This document shows positions 21,884 through 31,223 of a DNA stretch of 64,000 bases, piece by piece. The notes beneath the pieces were generated by a model. It saw only the letters and a list, made by a program, of their open reading frames with translations. It searched no databases and had not been told where the DNA came from. This DNA is from Microbacterium luteolum. Its GTDB lineage: Bacteria > Actinomycetota > Actinomycetes > Actinomycetales > Microbacteriaceae. The DNA lies in NCBI RefSeq assembly GCF_039533965.1, contig NZ_BAAAUN010000001.1:1710950-1774949 (forward strand), read 5' to 3'. The position numbers and the translations under genes were made by a program. Position 1 is the first letter of the stretch, and the number at the start of each line of letters is the position of its first letter.

Positions 21884-22525
21884 TCAGGGCAGTCGGTTCG
21901 CGAGCGCGAGGTTGGCCTCGAGCTCCTCGGCGTTCTGCCGGGCGACGTACGCGGGGCGGTCGCGCTCGACGCGCCACGACTCGCTGAGCGGTCCGACGTT
22001 GACGGTGTCGAAGCCCGCCTCGTCGTAGAAGCGCGTGACGAAGGCCACGGCCTCGTCGTCGTCGCCCGCGGTGGCGAGGGCCCGGCGGTTCGGAGTACCC
22101 GCGGGCGTGCCGTCGGTCGTGATGTCCGCGGCGAGGATCTGGTTGAACGCCTTGGCGATCCTCGACGTGGGGAGCTGCTGCTGCACGAGCTCCGAGGTCG
22201 TCGTCTCGCCCTTGTCGAGAGCCTCGATGCGCCCGTCGCGCTCGTGGTAGTAGTTGTTGGTGTCGAGGACGATCTTGCCCGCCAGCTGCTCGACCGGCAG
22301 GCGATCGATGGCGTGCAGGGGCACCGTCACGACGACGGCATCGCCGGCCGCCGCAGCATCCGCCGCCGTGGCCGCCGTCGCCCGGGGTCCGAGATCGGCG
22401 ACGAGGTCGGCGAGCGTCTCCGGGCCGCGCGAGTTGGCGATCACCACGTCGTAGCCGTTCGCCACCGCCACGCGGGCGACCTGGCTGCCGATGTGTCCTG
22501 CACCGATGATTCCGAGAGTTGTCAT
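21884..22525 (-). CDS. NADPH-dependent F420 reductase-like / NAD(P)-binding protein
   Basis: A 213-residue Rossmann protein beginning MTTLGIIGAGHIGSQVARVA, with NSRGPETL in the NADP 2'-phosphate pocket and VTVPLHAIDRLP, KIVLDTNNYYHERDG and AKAFNQILAADITTDG motifs. This matches the Fno/NpdG-like family, which transfers hydride between NADPH and F420 or other acceptors. Whether it uses F420 cannot be told from sequence. No coupled gene adjoins. Confidence 0.85.
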   Translation of the reverse strand: MTTLGIIGAGHIGSQVARVAVANGYDVVIANSRGPETLADLVADLGPRATAATAADAAAAGDAVVVTVPLHAIDRLPVEQLAGKIVLDTNNYYHERDGRIEALDKGETTTSELVQQQLPTSRIAKAFNQILAADITTDGTPAGTPNRRALATAGDDDEAVAFVTRFYDEAGFDTVNVGPLSESWRVERDRPAYVARQNAEELEANLALANRLP

Positions 22526-22596
22526 GCTCGGAGCAACGCCTGAGAGGCGGCGCTATTCCCGGAGGTGACGTCCTGTGACGCGTCTCCCCGGGTGAG

Positions 22597-23031
22597 TCAG
22601 CTCCGCGTCAGAGCATCCTCCGCGGCGACCCAGGCGAGCATCGCGCACTTGACCCTGGCCACGTACTTCGAGACGCCGCCGAGAGCGGCCGCGTCGCCCA
22701 GCAGTTCCTCATCGGGCTCGATCTTGCCGCGCGAACGCATCGCCTCACGGAACGCCGCGATGCGGACCTCGAGCTGTTCGACCGAGAGCCCCTCCGCGAG
22801 TTCGGCGAGCAGGGAGGCGGAGGCCTGCGAGATCGCGCAGCCGTGCCCCTCCCACGCGATCGCCTCGATGGTCCCGTCGGCGGCGCGGTGCACCTGGAGG
22901 GTCACCTCGTCGCCGCACGTCGGGTTCACCTGGTGCGACTGCGCGGGGATCTCCTCGCGCAGCCCGTAGCCGTGGGGCGTGCGGGAATGGTCGAGGATCA
23001 GCTCCTGGTACAGATTCTGCAGATCGCTCAT
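22597..23031 (-). CDS. sufU: SUF system iron-sulfur/sulfur relay protein SufU
   Basis: A 144-residue NifU/IscU-fold protein that accepts sulfur from SufS. Three conserved cysteines are visible: PTCGDEVT, GHGCAISQAS and VKCAMLAW, plus the zinc-binding aspartate in CGDE. It starts with ATGA overlapping the sufS stop by 4 bp, so both are co-translated. The rest of the SUF operon (sufBCD) is not in this window. Confidence 0.95.
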   Translation of the reverse strand: MSDLQNLYQELILDHSRTPHGYGLREEIPAQSHQVNPTCGDEVTLQVHRAADGTIEAIAWEGHGCAISQASASLLAELAEGLSVEQLEVRIAAFREAMRSRGKIEPDEELLGDAAALGGVSKYVARVKCAMLAWVAAEDALTRS

Positions 23032-24335
23032 GCGCCCCTCCGGAAGAATTCGATCGCGCCCGCGACGCCGTCGATCACCGCGTCGACCTCGGCATCCGTC
23101 GTGTAGAGATAGGTGCTCGCCCGCGTCGACGAGGTGACGCCGAGCCGGCGATGCAGCGGCTGCGCGCAGTGGTGCCCGACACGCACCGCGATGCCGAGAT
23201 CGTCGAGGAACTGGCCCACGTCGTGCGAGTGGATGCCGGCGACGTCGAAGCTCGCGAGCCCGACCCGCGGCAGGTCGATGCCGGCGCCGAGGACACGCAC
23301 GCCGTCGATCGCGGCAAGGCCCTCGACGAGCCGGCGCCCGAAGGCGGCCTCGTGCGCGGCGATACGCGGCATCCCCACCGCCGTCAGGTAGTCCACGGCC
23401 GCGGCGAGCGCGATCGCCTGCGAGACGCGCTGCGTTCCCGCTTCGAACCGCTGCGGCGGCGGAAGGTATTCGGCCTCGGTCGTGGTGACCGTCGTGATCA
23501 TCGAGCCGCCGGTGAGGAACGGCGGCATGGCCTCCAGCAGCTCGCGCCGACCGTAGAGGGCGCCGATGCCGGTGGGTCCGAGCATCTTGTGGCCGGAGAG
23601 CACCGCGAAGTCGACGTCGAGCGCGCGCACGTCGAGCGGCAGATGCGGCGCCGACTGGCAGGCGTCGAGCAGCGTCAGCGCCCCCACCCGGCGGGCGAGT
23701 GCGACGAGCCGATCGACCGGGTTGATCACACCGAGCACGTTCGAGACGTGCGTGAATGCGACGAGCTTCGTGCGCTCCGTGATGAGATCGGCAGCGACGT
23801 CGAGCCGCAGGGCGCCGTCGTCATCCAGCGGGATCACCCGGAGCGTCGCGCCGGTGCGGGCGGCGAGCTCCTGCCACGGGATGAGGTTGGCGTGGTGCTC
23901 CATCTCGGTGGTGACGATCTCGTCCCCTGCGCGGAGCCGGAGCCGTTCGGCGGGCGCTCCCCCGCGGCCGATCGACGCGTTCGACAGGGAGTAGGCCACC
24001 AGGTTGGTCGCCTCGGTGGCGTTCGACGTCCAGACGATCTCGTCGTCGTCGGCGCCTACGAAGCGCGCGACGGTGCTGCGGGCATCTTCGAAGACCTCGG
24101 TCGCCTCGGCCGCCAGGGTGTGCGCGCCGCGGTGCACGGCGGAGTTCATGGTCGTCGCGAAGGCGCGCTCGGCATCCAGCACCGCGAGCGGGCGCTGCGA
24201 GGTCGCCCCCGAATCCAGGTAGACGAGCGGATGCCCCTGCACCTGCGCCTGCAGGATCGGGAAGTCCTCGCGGATACGGCGGACCTCGGCCTCGCTCAGA
24301 GGGGCGGTCACGTCGACTGCAGGGGAAGTGCTCAT
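23028..24335 (-). CDS. sufS: Cysteine desulfurase SufS
   Basis: A 435-residue class-V PLP aminotransferase-fold enzyme that takes sulfur from cysteine for Fe-S assembly. PLP lysine is in LSGHKMLGPTGIG, the cofactor pocket in TEMEHHANLIPWQ, and the catalytic cysteine in RVGHHCAQPLHRR, giving a group II (SufS) type. It forms a two-gene unit with sufU, the usual pairing in Gram-positive bacteria. Confidence 0.95.
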   Translation of the reverse strand: MSTSPAVDVTAPLSEAEVRRIREDFPILQAQVQGHPLVYLDSGATSQRPLAVLDAERAFATTMNSAVHRGAHTLAAEATEVFEDARSTVARFVGADDDEIVWTSNATEATNLVAYSLSNASIGRGGAPAERLRLRAGDEIVTTEMEHHANLIPWQELAARTGATLRVIPLDDDGALRLDVAADLITERTKLVAFTHVSNVLGVINPVDRLVALARRVGALTLLDACQSAPHLPLDVRALDVDFAVLSGHKMLGPTGIGALYGRRELLEAMPPFLTGGSMITTVTTTEAEYLPPPQRFEAGTQRVSQAIALAAAVDYLTAVGMPRIAAHEAAFGRRLVEGLAAIDGVRVLGAGIDLPRVGLASFDVAGIHSHDVGQFLDDLGIAVRVGHHCAQPLHRRLGVTSSTRASTYLYTTDAEVDAVIDGVAGAIEFFRRGA

Positions 24336-24394
24336 CGTTCCAGTTTCCCACCTGACGATGTGAGCGGGGTGGTCCGCGACAGTAGGCTCGCAGC

Positions 24395-25042
24395 ATGTTC
24401 AGCGCCGAGACCCTCGCGACCTTCATCATCGCGGCCTTCGTCATGGTCGTGATCCCCGGTCCGACCGTGCTGTTCACGATCGGGCGCGCGATGGCGCTGG
24501 GACGCCTGGGTGGGTTCCTCAGCATCCTCGGCACCGCCGTCGGCTCGATCGTGCTCGTCGTGGCCGTGGCCCTCGGGGTCGGCACCGTGGTGGCGCAGTC
24601 GGTCGTGCTCTTCACGACCGTCAAGGTGCTCGGCGCCGGATACCTGGTGTTCCTCGGCATCCAGGCGATCCGGCATCGGAAGGATGCGGCGGGCGCGGTC
24701 TCGGGCGTGCAGCCCCAGCGCTCGCGCCCACGCCTGCTTCTCGAGGGATTCGTCGTCGGAGTCACGAATCCGAAGTCGATCGCCTTCTTCCTCGCGATCC
24801 TCCCCCAGTTCGTCGACCTGCACGCCGGCTCCGTTCCGACGCAGCTGTTCGTGCTCGGCGCGATCGTCGTGACGATCGGCGTCGCCTGCGACGCCGTCTG
24901 GGTGCTTCTCGCCAGCGCCGCCCGCGACTGGTTCGGCCGGTCACCCCGCCGGATCGAGGCGATGAGCGCGACGGGCGGCGTACTCATGATCGGCCTCGGC
25001 GCCTTCCTCCTGGTGTGGAGCGAGAAGCCGGCGACCACCTGA
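24395..25042 (+). CDS. LysE family amino-acid exporter
   Basis: A 215-residue membrane protein with about six transmembrane segments and the family signature GPTVLFTIGRAMALGRLGG near the N-terminus. LysE/RhtB members export basic amino acids, homoserine lactones or threonine; the substrate here is unknown. TAGGCT (24383-24388) lies 6 nt before the ATG, implying a leaderless mRNA. It stands alone, divergent from sufS. Confidence 0.92.
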   Translation: MFSAETLATFIIAAFVMVVIPGPTVLFTIGRAMALGRLGGFLSILGTAVGSIVLVVAVALGVGTVVAQSVVLFTTVKVLGAGYLVFLGIQAIRHRKDAAGAVSGVQPQRSRPRLLLEGFVVGVTNPKSIAFFLAILPQFVDLHAGSVPTQLFVLGAIVVTIGVACDAVWVLLASAARDWFGRSPRRIEAMSATGGVLMIGLGAFLLVWSEKPATT

Positions 25043-25055
25043 TCGCCGTGCGCGA

Positions 25056-25856
25056 CTACATCCGCGCGTAGCGCGAGCGCGCGATGCAGAAGAGACCGTA
25101 GACCGCGAGCCCCGCACCCACCGCGCAGAGGATCACCGGTCCCAGCGGGAGCGCCACGAGGCTGTGCAGAGCCCCGTCGAGGCCGGCGGACTTGTCGGGG
25201 TCGTTCGTGAACGCGGCGACGACGAACAGCACGCCGGTGACCGCGACGGCGATGCCCTTGGCGATGTAGCCGACCACTCCGAAGGTCACGATGCCGCCGC
25301 GCTCGACACCGGACGGCAGGTCGAGCAGCTTCTTGAAGCCGCGCGTGAATCCGCTGACGATGAACCCGATGCCCACCCCGCTCACGGTGAGTCCGATGAT
25401 GACGAGCACGACCACGCCGGCGGGGGCCGCGAGCACGATCTCGCTGAGAGTCTGCGAGGCATTCTCGGAGGAGACCCGGCCGCCGAACGCGACGATCAGG
25501 GCCATCCCTGCGATGACGAGATAGGCGAGGGCGATGCCGAAGTACTTGACCCGCTTGCCCCACTTCTTCGTGTCGGCCGGGTCGGAGGCCAGGAACGCGC
25601 TCGCGATCTGCCACCCGGCGAGCGCGATGAGCCCTGCGGCGATCACGCCGAGCAGCAGCCCTCCGACGGGGCTCAGACGGACCTGCTCCATGGCGCCGTC
25701 CTGATCGGCGTCGCCACCGGCACCCAGAGCGAGGGAGACGGCGAGGCAGCCGATGATGATGTGGACGACTCCGACGACGACGAAGCCGACGCGGGCGACC
25801 CGGCGGAACACGTCGGAGCGCTGGGCGGCGCGCGCGGCGTCTTTCGCGGTGGTCAT
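25056..25856 (-). CDS. DUF1206 domain membrane protein
   Basis: A 266-residue integral membrane protein made of three repeated two-helix units, each with a similar GxxAxG helix (VGFVVVGVVHIIIGCLAVSLAL; IALAYLVIAGMALIVAFGG; GVVGYIAKGIAVAVTGVLFV, the first abbreviated as VVHIIIGCLAVSLAL). This is the layout of the actinobacterial DUF1206 family, whose role is unknown. TAGTCT (25863-25868) is 6 nt before the ATG, so a leaderless mRNA is likely. It converges on the LysE gene with only 13 bp between. Confidence 0.85.
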   Translation of the reverse strand: MTTAKDAARAAQRSDVFRRVARVGFVVVGVVHIIIGCLAVSLALGAGGDADQDGAMEQVRLSPVGGLLLGVIAAGLIALAGWQIASAFLASDPADTKKWGKRVKYFGIALAYLVIAGMALIVAFGGRVSSENASQTLSEIVLAAPAGVVVLVIIGLTVSGVGIGFIVSGFTRGFKKLLDLPSGVERGGIVTFGVVGYIAKGIAVAVTGVLFVVAAFTNDPDKSAGLDGALHSLVALPLGPVILCAVGAGLAVYGLFCIARSRYARM

Positions 25857-25917
25857 CGCTGAAGACTACGCGGCCGGAGGATCCGGCGCGGAGGGGGTTG
25901 ATTTCCCGGCGCGCGGC

Positions 25918-26568
25918 TCACGCGGCGTCGGATCCGGAGACCCTCGACACGGGCTGTCTCAGGATCGTGCGCAGCTTCGCCGGCTCCACGCGACGCATGT
26001 CGCTCAGGTAGACCTCGTGATGCAGGCCGCGCATCTCCAGTCCGTTCTCGGGGATGAAGCGATGGTGCAGATCGTCGAGCACGGGCGCCTCATCGTCGAA
26101 GGGACCGAGGTGCAGCGTCTGCACGCTCAGGCCTTCGGCGAGGGTCTCCAGCCGCACGGTGGAGAGCGCGGGCGACGGCTGTTCCTTCTTCTTGGCCGCC
26201 TTCGCCTCGACGCTCGCGACCGCATCGGCGAACATCTCGGTGGTGACATGGTCGGGCACCATGATCATGAGTGTCCACAGCCAGGCCGACTTGTCGCGCT
26301 GCGAGGTGAACGACGCCATGTCAGGCGCGTGCCAGAGGCCCTCGAGCGGCATCACCACGGTGTCGATGCCGAGCTCTTTCCGGCTCGCGAATTTGAGCGT
26401 GTAGGCGAGGGGGAACAGCGCGGTCACGGCATCCTGATAGGCCTGCGCGGTGTTGGGATCGCCGGCGCCGTCGACCATCAGGTATTGCAGGGGCGGAACC
26501 TCGACCAGACGGATCACACCGTGCTTCGCCTGGTACGCATCGAGCGTCTTCTTGGGATCGATCGCCAT
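25918..26568 (-). CDS. GyrI-like small-molecule-binding domain protein
   Basis: A 216-residue protein with the GyrI/SbmC-like fold in the region VEVPPLQYLMVDGAGDPNT to the C-terminus; it has no DNA-binding domain. Such stand-alone domains bind hydrophobic drugs or metabolites. The start ATG 26568 has AGGAGA 6 nt upstream. The next gene upstream is an AraC regulator with its own C-terminal GyrI-like domain, so the pair probably handles related ligands. The actual ligand is unknown. Confidence 0.82.
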   Translation of the reverse strand: MAIDPKKTLDAYQAKHGVIRLVEVPPLQYLMVDGAGDPNTAQAYQDAVTALFPLAYTLKFASRKELGIDTVVMPLEGLWHAPDMASFTSQRDKSAWLWTLMIMVPDHVTTEMFADAVASVEAKAAKKKEQPSPALSTVRLETLAEGLSVQTLHLGPFDDEAPVLDDLHHRFIPENGLEMRGLHHEVYLSDMRRVEPAKLRTILRQPVSRVSGSDAA

Positions 26569-26662
26569 GGCACGTCTCCTTGTTCGTGCCCCAGTGTGGC
26601 AGGGCCCGCCGACATCGGGCCGGGGAGCGCGGCGTGCGCGCTCCCCGACCCGACCGGATGCG

Positions 26663-27526
26663 TCAGCCCTGCTCGACCGGGAGCCAGAGTTCGCAGGACG
26701 CGGAGGTCCCCGTGAACTCCAGATACCGGACGATCGACGGTCCCGGCCGCAGTCGCCACGGGTTCGACGGGAACCATTCGGTCGCCGTCGCCGCCCACAG
26801 GTTCTGCAGCGTCTCGGGGAAGGGTCCGCTGGACGCGAAGACCGCCCACGTCCCCTCCTCGAGGGGGATGACGTCGAGATCGTCCGGCACCGGGGTCGAC
26901 GCCTGCAGGGCGACGCCGTGGAGGTAGGTGAGCATGCTGCCCTCCGGCGCATCCGGTTCGATGCCCGCTGTGACCGCCAGGATGCCGCGGGGCTCGGCAT
27001 CGCCGAGCGCCTTGAGCCGGGCGTGCTCGCTCGGCGGGATCGCGGCGATGTGCTCCTGGATATGCGGATTGACGCCCGCGTGGATGAGCGGGACCTCGGC
27101 CGAATGGCCGGCGAGGACGAGCTCGGGCTGGTGCGTGATGGTGACATCCATCGGGGTGCTCCCTTCGACGCTCAGGCGGAACCGGAGCGTGGGTTGTGTT
27201 CGGAGAGGACCCCCGTCACGGCGCGCATCGGCCGGGCCGATGCCGTGCACGGCGCGGAACGCTCGGCCGAACGCCTCGACCGAGCCGTAGCCATGCCGCA
27301 CGGCCACGTCCAGGATGTTCGCGGCGCCGGCGACGAGCTCGGCACCGGCGAGCGTCATCCGACGCCGGCGCACGTACTCCGACAGCGGCATACCCGCCAG
27401 CGCCGAGAACATCCGGCGCAGATGGTATTCGGTCGTGCCGTGCTCGCGTGCGAACCCGACGACATCGATCTCCTCTGCCGCATCGGCTTCGACGAGATCG
27501 ATCAGAGCGTTGAGCGTGCCGATCAT
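26663..27526 (-). CDS. AraC family regulator with C-terminal GyrI-like effector domain
   Basis: A 287-residue regulator. Two helix-turn-helix motifs fill residues 1-105 (GFAREHGTTEYHLRRMFSAL; ILDVAVRHGYGSVEAFGRAF), followed by a GyrI-like effector-binding domain (about 125-287, VTITHQPELVLAGHSAEVPL onward). This is the Rob/BmrR-type plan for sensing hydrophobic compounds. AGGAGG lies close before the ATG. It probably forms a transcription unit with the downstream GyrI-like gene 95 bp away. Confidence 0.9.
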   Translation of the reverse strand: MIGTLNALIDLVEADAAEEIDVVGFAREHGTTEYHLRRMFSALAGMPLSEYVRRRRMTLAGAELVAGAANILDVAVRHGYGSVEAFGRAFRAVHGIGPADARRDGGPLRTQPTLRFRLSVEGSTPMDVTITHQPELVLAGHSAEVPLIHAGVNPHIQEHIAAIPPSEHARLKALGDAEPRGILAVTAGIEPDAPEGSMLTYLHGVALQASTPVPDDLDVIPLEEGTWAVFASSGPFPETLQNLWAATATEWFPSNPWRLRPGPSIVRYLEFTGTSASCELWLPVEQG

Positions 27527-27690
27527 GAGGTCCTCCTTTCCTCACCATCGTCGGTGCCGGGCGCACCCCGTCACCCGATCATTCTGGTCGGATCCGATCG
27601 GCTCCGGAACTCATCACAGTCGCTCAGGCAACTGTGAACAAGGCCTGGCTAGTGTGGAGATCCTGGGGAAGACGGCGAAGGCGAAGCAAT

Positions 27691-28206
27691 ATGAATGTGA
27701 ACGATGTTCTCGCCGGCGTACCCATGCGGGCCCCCGAGCTCCGTGACACCGAGAACCCGTTCCTGCACCCCGAGCTCTTCGTCGATGCCCAGGTCACCCG
27801 CATCATCGTGGATGTCATGACCGGCACCGTCGGCATCCTGCTCGAGCTGCGACAGGCCGAGCACCTGCGCGGGAACACCGCCCTGCTGCGCGTGACCGGT
27901 GTCGCTCAGCAGAACTGGATCTGCACGGCGATGGCCAACGAGTTCACCGCCTGGTCGATCAGCGGAGCCACGGTCCACCAGCGGCCGGGCGAGTTCCAGT
28001 TCGTCGCGCAGTGCCTTCCTGCCGGGGCGCTGCGGCTGGTGGGAATATCAGCGGAATTCGTTCTGCTGGAGGCCGCAGCCCTCGCCTCCGCCCCGCCGGA
28101 CTACCGAGCGGACTCCCGCGAGCTGATCCGTTTCGGCGTCGCGAACGAGAACACCGAGTGCCACGCGGTCGGCGTCGCGCGCTCGGTGCAGACCGAGAAG
28201 GTCTGA
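27691..28206 (+). CDS. Hypothetical protein
   Basis: A 171-residue soluble protein I cannot assign. It has an acidic start (APELRDTENPFLHPELFVDA), a beta-rich middle (TRIIVDVMTGTVGILLELRQ; ALLRVTGVAQQNWICTAMAN) and no signal or membrane segment. ATG 27691 is preferred over an upstream in-frame ATG, which would add an Arg-rich stretch. It converges on the aminotransferase gene with only 7 bp between. No function can be inferred from neighbours. Confidence 0.7.
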   Translation: MNVNDVLAGVPMRAPELRDTENPFLHPELFVDAQVTRIIVDVMTGTVGILLELRQAEHLRGNTALLRVTGVAQQNWICTAMANEFTAWSISGATVHQRPGEFQFVAQCLPAGALRLVGISAEFVLLEAAALASAPPDYRADSRELIRFGVANENTECHAVGVARSVQTEKV

Positions 28207-28213
28207 CCCGCGT

Positions 28214-29542
28214 TCAGACCGAGAAGGCGGCGAGAGCGTCGTCGATGATGTCGAGCCCCCGCGTGGCATCCTCCGCGGTGATCACGCACGGCGGCACCAC
28301 GTGGAGGCGGTTGTCGGCGAAGAACGGCAGCAGACCACGCGTGAGCAGGTCGCTCTTGAACGCACCGATCGAGGCAGCAGCCAGCGGCACCCGCGTCTCG
28401 CGATCCTCGACCAGCTCGACGGCCCAGAAGACTCCGCTGCCGCGGACCTCGCCGATGACGTCGTGCCGGCCCGCGAGCCGAGCGAGATGCGGTCCGATCA
28501 CCTCGGCGCCGACGCGCTTCGCGTTGTCGACGACGCCCTCCTCGCGCATGGCTTCGATCGTGGCGACGACGCTGGCCGCCGCGAGCGGGTGGCCGGAGTA
28601 GGTGAGCCCACCGGGGAAGACACGATCGTCGAAATGATGCGCGATCTCGCCGGGGATGATGACGCCGCCGATCGGCACGTAGCCGGAGTTGACGCCCTTC
28701 GCGAAGGTGATGAGATCGGGCCGCACGCCGAAGGCGTCGAGCGCGAGCCACTCCCCGGTGCGCCCGAACCCGGCCATGACCTCGTCGAGGATCAGCAGGA
28801 TGCCGTAGCGGTCGGCGATCTCGCGCACACCCGCGAGGTACCCGGGCGGCGGGGTGAGGATGCCCGCCGTTCCGGGGACGGTCTCGAGCAGGATCGCGGC
28901 GATGCTGTCGGGGCCCTCGGCCTGCACGACGCGCTCGAGGTGGTGCAGCGCGCGAGCCGACTCCTCCTCGGGCGACGTCGCCCAGAACTCCGAGCGGTAC
29001 AGGTACGGGCCGAAGAAGTGCACGTGGCCGCGGGAGTACTCGTTGGGGATGCGGCGCCAGTCTCCGGTCGCGACGACGGCTGCGCCGGTGTTCCCGTGGT
29101 ACGAGCGGTAGGTCGACAGGATCTTGTCGCGGCCGGTGAACAGGCGCGCCATGCGGATCGCGTTCTCGTTCGCGTCGGCCCCGCCGTTCGTGAAGAACAC
29201 CTTCTCGAACCCCTCGGGGGCGATGTCAACGATCAGCTGCGCCGCCTCGGCGCGCACGGCATTGGCGTGCGCGGGCGCGACGGTCGTCAGCACCTCGGCC
29301 TGCGCCTGGATCGCCGCGACGACCTTCGGATGCTGGTGCCCGATGTTCACGTTGACGAGCTGGCTGGAGAAGTCGAGGTAGTGATTGCCCTCGGCATCCC
29401 ACACCGTCGTCCCCGACCCGCCGGCGATCGCCATCGGGGCGAGCGAGCCCTGAGCCGACCACGAGTGGAAGACGCGCGAGCGATCGGCGTTCGAGACCTC
29501 GGCGTTGGTGAGGGTCGCGGCGGTGGGAGTGCTGGTCGTCAT
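28214..29542 (-). CDS. Class III (omega) aminotransferase
   Basis: A 442-residue PLP enzyme of the omega-amino-acid:pyruvate transaminase group. The cofactor motifs are visible: YRSYHGNTGAA, DEVMAGFGRTG and the lysine in LITFAKGVNSGYVPIGGV. The start ATG 29542 has AAGGGC 5 nt upstream. It is divergent from a PucR regulator and near a methylmalonate-semialdehyde dehydrogenase, which together suggest beta-alanine or 3-aminoisobutyrate breakdown. The substrate is inferred from context only. Confidence 0.88.
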   Translation of the reverse strand: MTTSTPTAATLTNAEVSNADRSRVFHSWSAQGSLAPMAIAGGSGTTVWDAEGNHYLDFSSQLVNVNIGHQHPKVVAAIQAQAEVLTTVAPAHANAVRAEAAQLIVDIAPEGFEKVFFTNGGADANENAIRMARLFTGRDKILSTYRSYHGNTGAAVVATGDWRRIPNEYSRGHVHFFGPYLYRSEFWATSPEEESARALHHLERVVQAEGPDSIAAILLETVPGTAGILTPPPGYLAGVREIADRYGILLILDEVMAGFGRTGEWLALDAFGVRPDLITFAKGVNSGYVPIGGVIIPGEIAHHFDDRVFPGGLTYSGHPLAAASVVATIEAMREEGVVDNAKRVGAEVIGPHLARLAGRHDVIGEVRGSGVFWAVELVEDRETRVPLAAASIGAFKSDLLTRGLLPFFADNRLHVVPPCVITAEDATRGLDIIDDALAAFSV

Positions 29543-29628
29543 GGGAAGCCCTTCGAAGGTGGCGGCACACCGATCATCCCAGTCGGGCGCCCCGCGCGGG
29601 GGCGACAATTCGTCTAACAGCCACTCAC

Positions 29629-29657
29629 TTGACGGACAGAACGGCATCGGACAGGAT
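29629..29657 (+). promoter_or_regulatory. Promoter of pucR-type regulator (leaderless)
   Basis: TTGACG (29629-29634), a 17-bp spacer and CAGGAT (29652-29657) lie 6 nt before GTG 29664. This is the clearest -35/-10 pair linked to a leaderless start in the window. Confidence 0.65.
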
Positions 29658-29663
29658 GCGGGA

Positions 29664-31190
29664 GTGCCCGCCACCCTCCGCGCCCTGCTCAACGAGCCCC
29701 GCTTCGACCTGCGTCCGGTCAGCGGCGTCGACGACGCCCTTCTCTCGCACGCCGTCCTGTGGGCGCACAACTCGGATCTCCCGGATCCCACTCCCTGGCT
29801 CGACTCGGGGGGCCTCCTGCTCACGGACGGCGTGCAGTTCGACGAGCCGGACCCCGAACCAGCGCACCCCTACGTGCAGCGCCTGGTCGATCACGGGGTC
29901 CTGGCGCTGGGATTCTCCACCGGGATCGTGCATGAGCGCATCCCGGCCGAGCTGGCCGAGGCCGCCGCGTCCCGGGGTCTGCCCCTGCTCGAGGTTCCGC
30001 GCGACACCCCCTTCATGGGGATCATCCGCTTCATCTCGGATGCGGTGGCGGACGACGATCGGCAGATGCTGGAGCGCTCGCTGCGCGCACAGCGCTCCGT
30101 CGCCCGCGCGGCCCTCCGGCCCGACGGGCTCGCCGAGATCCTGCGAGAGCTGGAGCGCAACCTCGACTGCTGGGTGGCCCTCTTCGATGCGTCAGGCTCC
30201 CGGGTGCGGGTGCCGACGCAGCGCGAGATCCCGGCATCCCAGGCACCGGAGATCGAGGATGCCGTGGCGAGCATGCTGGCGCGCGGCCGCACGGCGGCCG
30301 TACGGCTCAGCGTCACCGGGTCGGACGAGGTCACGCTGCAGACGCTCGGTCAGCGCGGAGATCTGCGAGGCGTCCTCGCCGTGGGGACGGGCACCGGCGC
30401 TCTCGATCGGGCGCGTGCCGACCTCGTCGACGCCGTCATCGCGCTCGCCAGCATCGCCCTCGAGCAGAGCCGCACGCTCGACGACGCGCGGCGACGCCTG
30501 CGCTCCGGCGTGCTGGAGCTGCTCATGGCCGGGATCACGGCGGTGGCGCAGCGCACGGTGGCGCACCTGTGGGGTCCTCTTCCCGAAGGCCCTCTTCGCG
30601 TCGGCTGCATCGCTCTGCCGGACGAGGCGGAGGGCGGCGCGCAGACCCTGCGCTCCGCGCTGGAGCTCCTCGCGGTCGAGAGCGGCGGAGCCGTGTTCTT
30701 CGCGGAGCGCCGCGACCGCATCGTGACCGTCACGCCCGACGAGGACAGATCCGGGCTGCTCGCGCTGTTGACCCGGCACGACGTCGCCGCGGGGTTCTCG
30801 GCGGCCACGACCTGGGACCGGCTGACCGAGGCGATGGCGGAGTCCGAGCGGGCGCTGGCCCGGACGACTCCGCAGGAGCCGATCAGCGAGTTCGACGACA
30901 TCGCCCGCGCCGGACTCCTCGGGCATCTGGAGCACACGCAGGCGCACGATATCGCGAGACGGATGCTGCTGCCGCTCGAGAGCGCCAACGACCCGGCGGA
31001 CCTGCGCCGGACGCTCGAGGTCTGGCTGGAGCACAACGGCGCGTGGGATCCCGCGGCCAAGGCCCTCGGCATCCACCGGCACACGCTGCGCGCGCGAGTG
31101 GATGCCGCCGGCGTGCTGCTCGACGTCGACCTCGACACCTTCGCCGCCCGCGCCGAGCTCTGGGGCGCCCTGCAGCTGACGCAGGCCTGA
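29664..31190 (+). CDS. PucR family transcriptional regulator
   Basis: A 508-residue regulator. It has an N-terminal PucR sensor domain (about 1-125, TLRALLNEPRFDLRPVSGVD), a middle GGDEF-related region (about 250-390) and a C-terminal PucR helix-turn-helix (about 440-500, NGAWDPAAKALGIHRHTLRA). The start is GTG 29664, exactly 6 nt after a -10 box with a good -35, hence leaderless. It is divergent from the omega-aminotransferase, which it most likely controls; PucR-type proteins often regulate purine, pyrimidine or GABA-type nitrogen catabolism. Confidence 0.88.
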   Translation: MPATLRALLNEPRFDLRPVSGVDDALLSHAVLWAHNSDLPDPTPWLDSGGLLLTDGVQFDEPDPEPAHPYVQRLVDHGVLALGFSTGIVHERIPAELAEAAASRGLPLLEVPRDTPFMGIIRFISDAVADDDRQMLERSLRAQRSVARAALRPDGLAEILRELERNLDCWVALFDASGSRVRVPTQREIPASQAPEIEDAVASMLARGRTAAVRLSVTGSDEVTLQTLGQRGDLRGVLAVGTGTGALDRARADLVDAVIALASIALEQSRTLDDARRRLRSGVLELLMAGITAVAQRTVAHLWGPLPEGPLRVGCIALPDEAEGGAQTLRSALELLAVESGGAVFFAERRDRIVTVTPDEDRSGLLALLTRHDVAAGFSAATTWDRLTEAMAESERALARTTPQEPISEFDDIARAGLLGHLEHTQAHDIARRMLLPLESANDPADLRRTLEVWLEHNGAWDPAAKALGIHRHTLRARVDAAGVLLDVDLDTFAARAELWGALQLTQA

Positions 31191-31223
31191 CGCCGTCCCG
31201 CCGAGCGGCCCCTCTCTGCGCGA

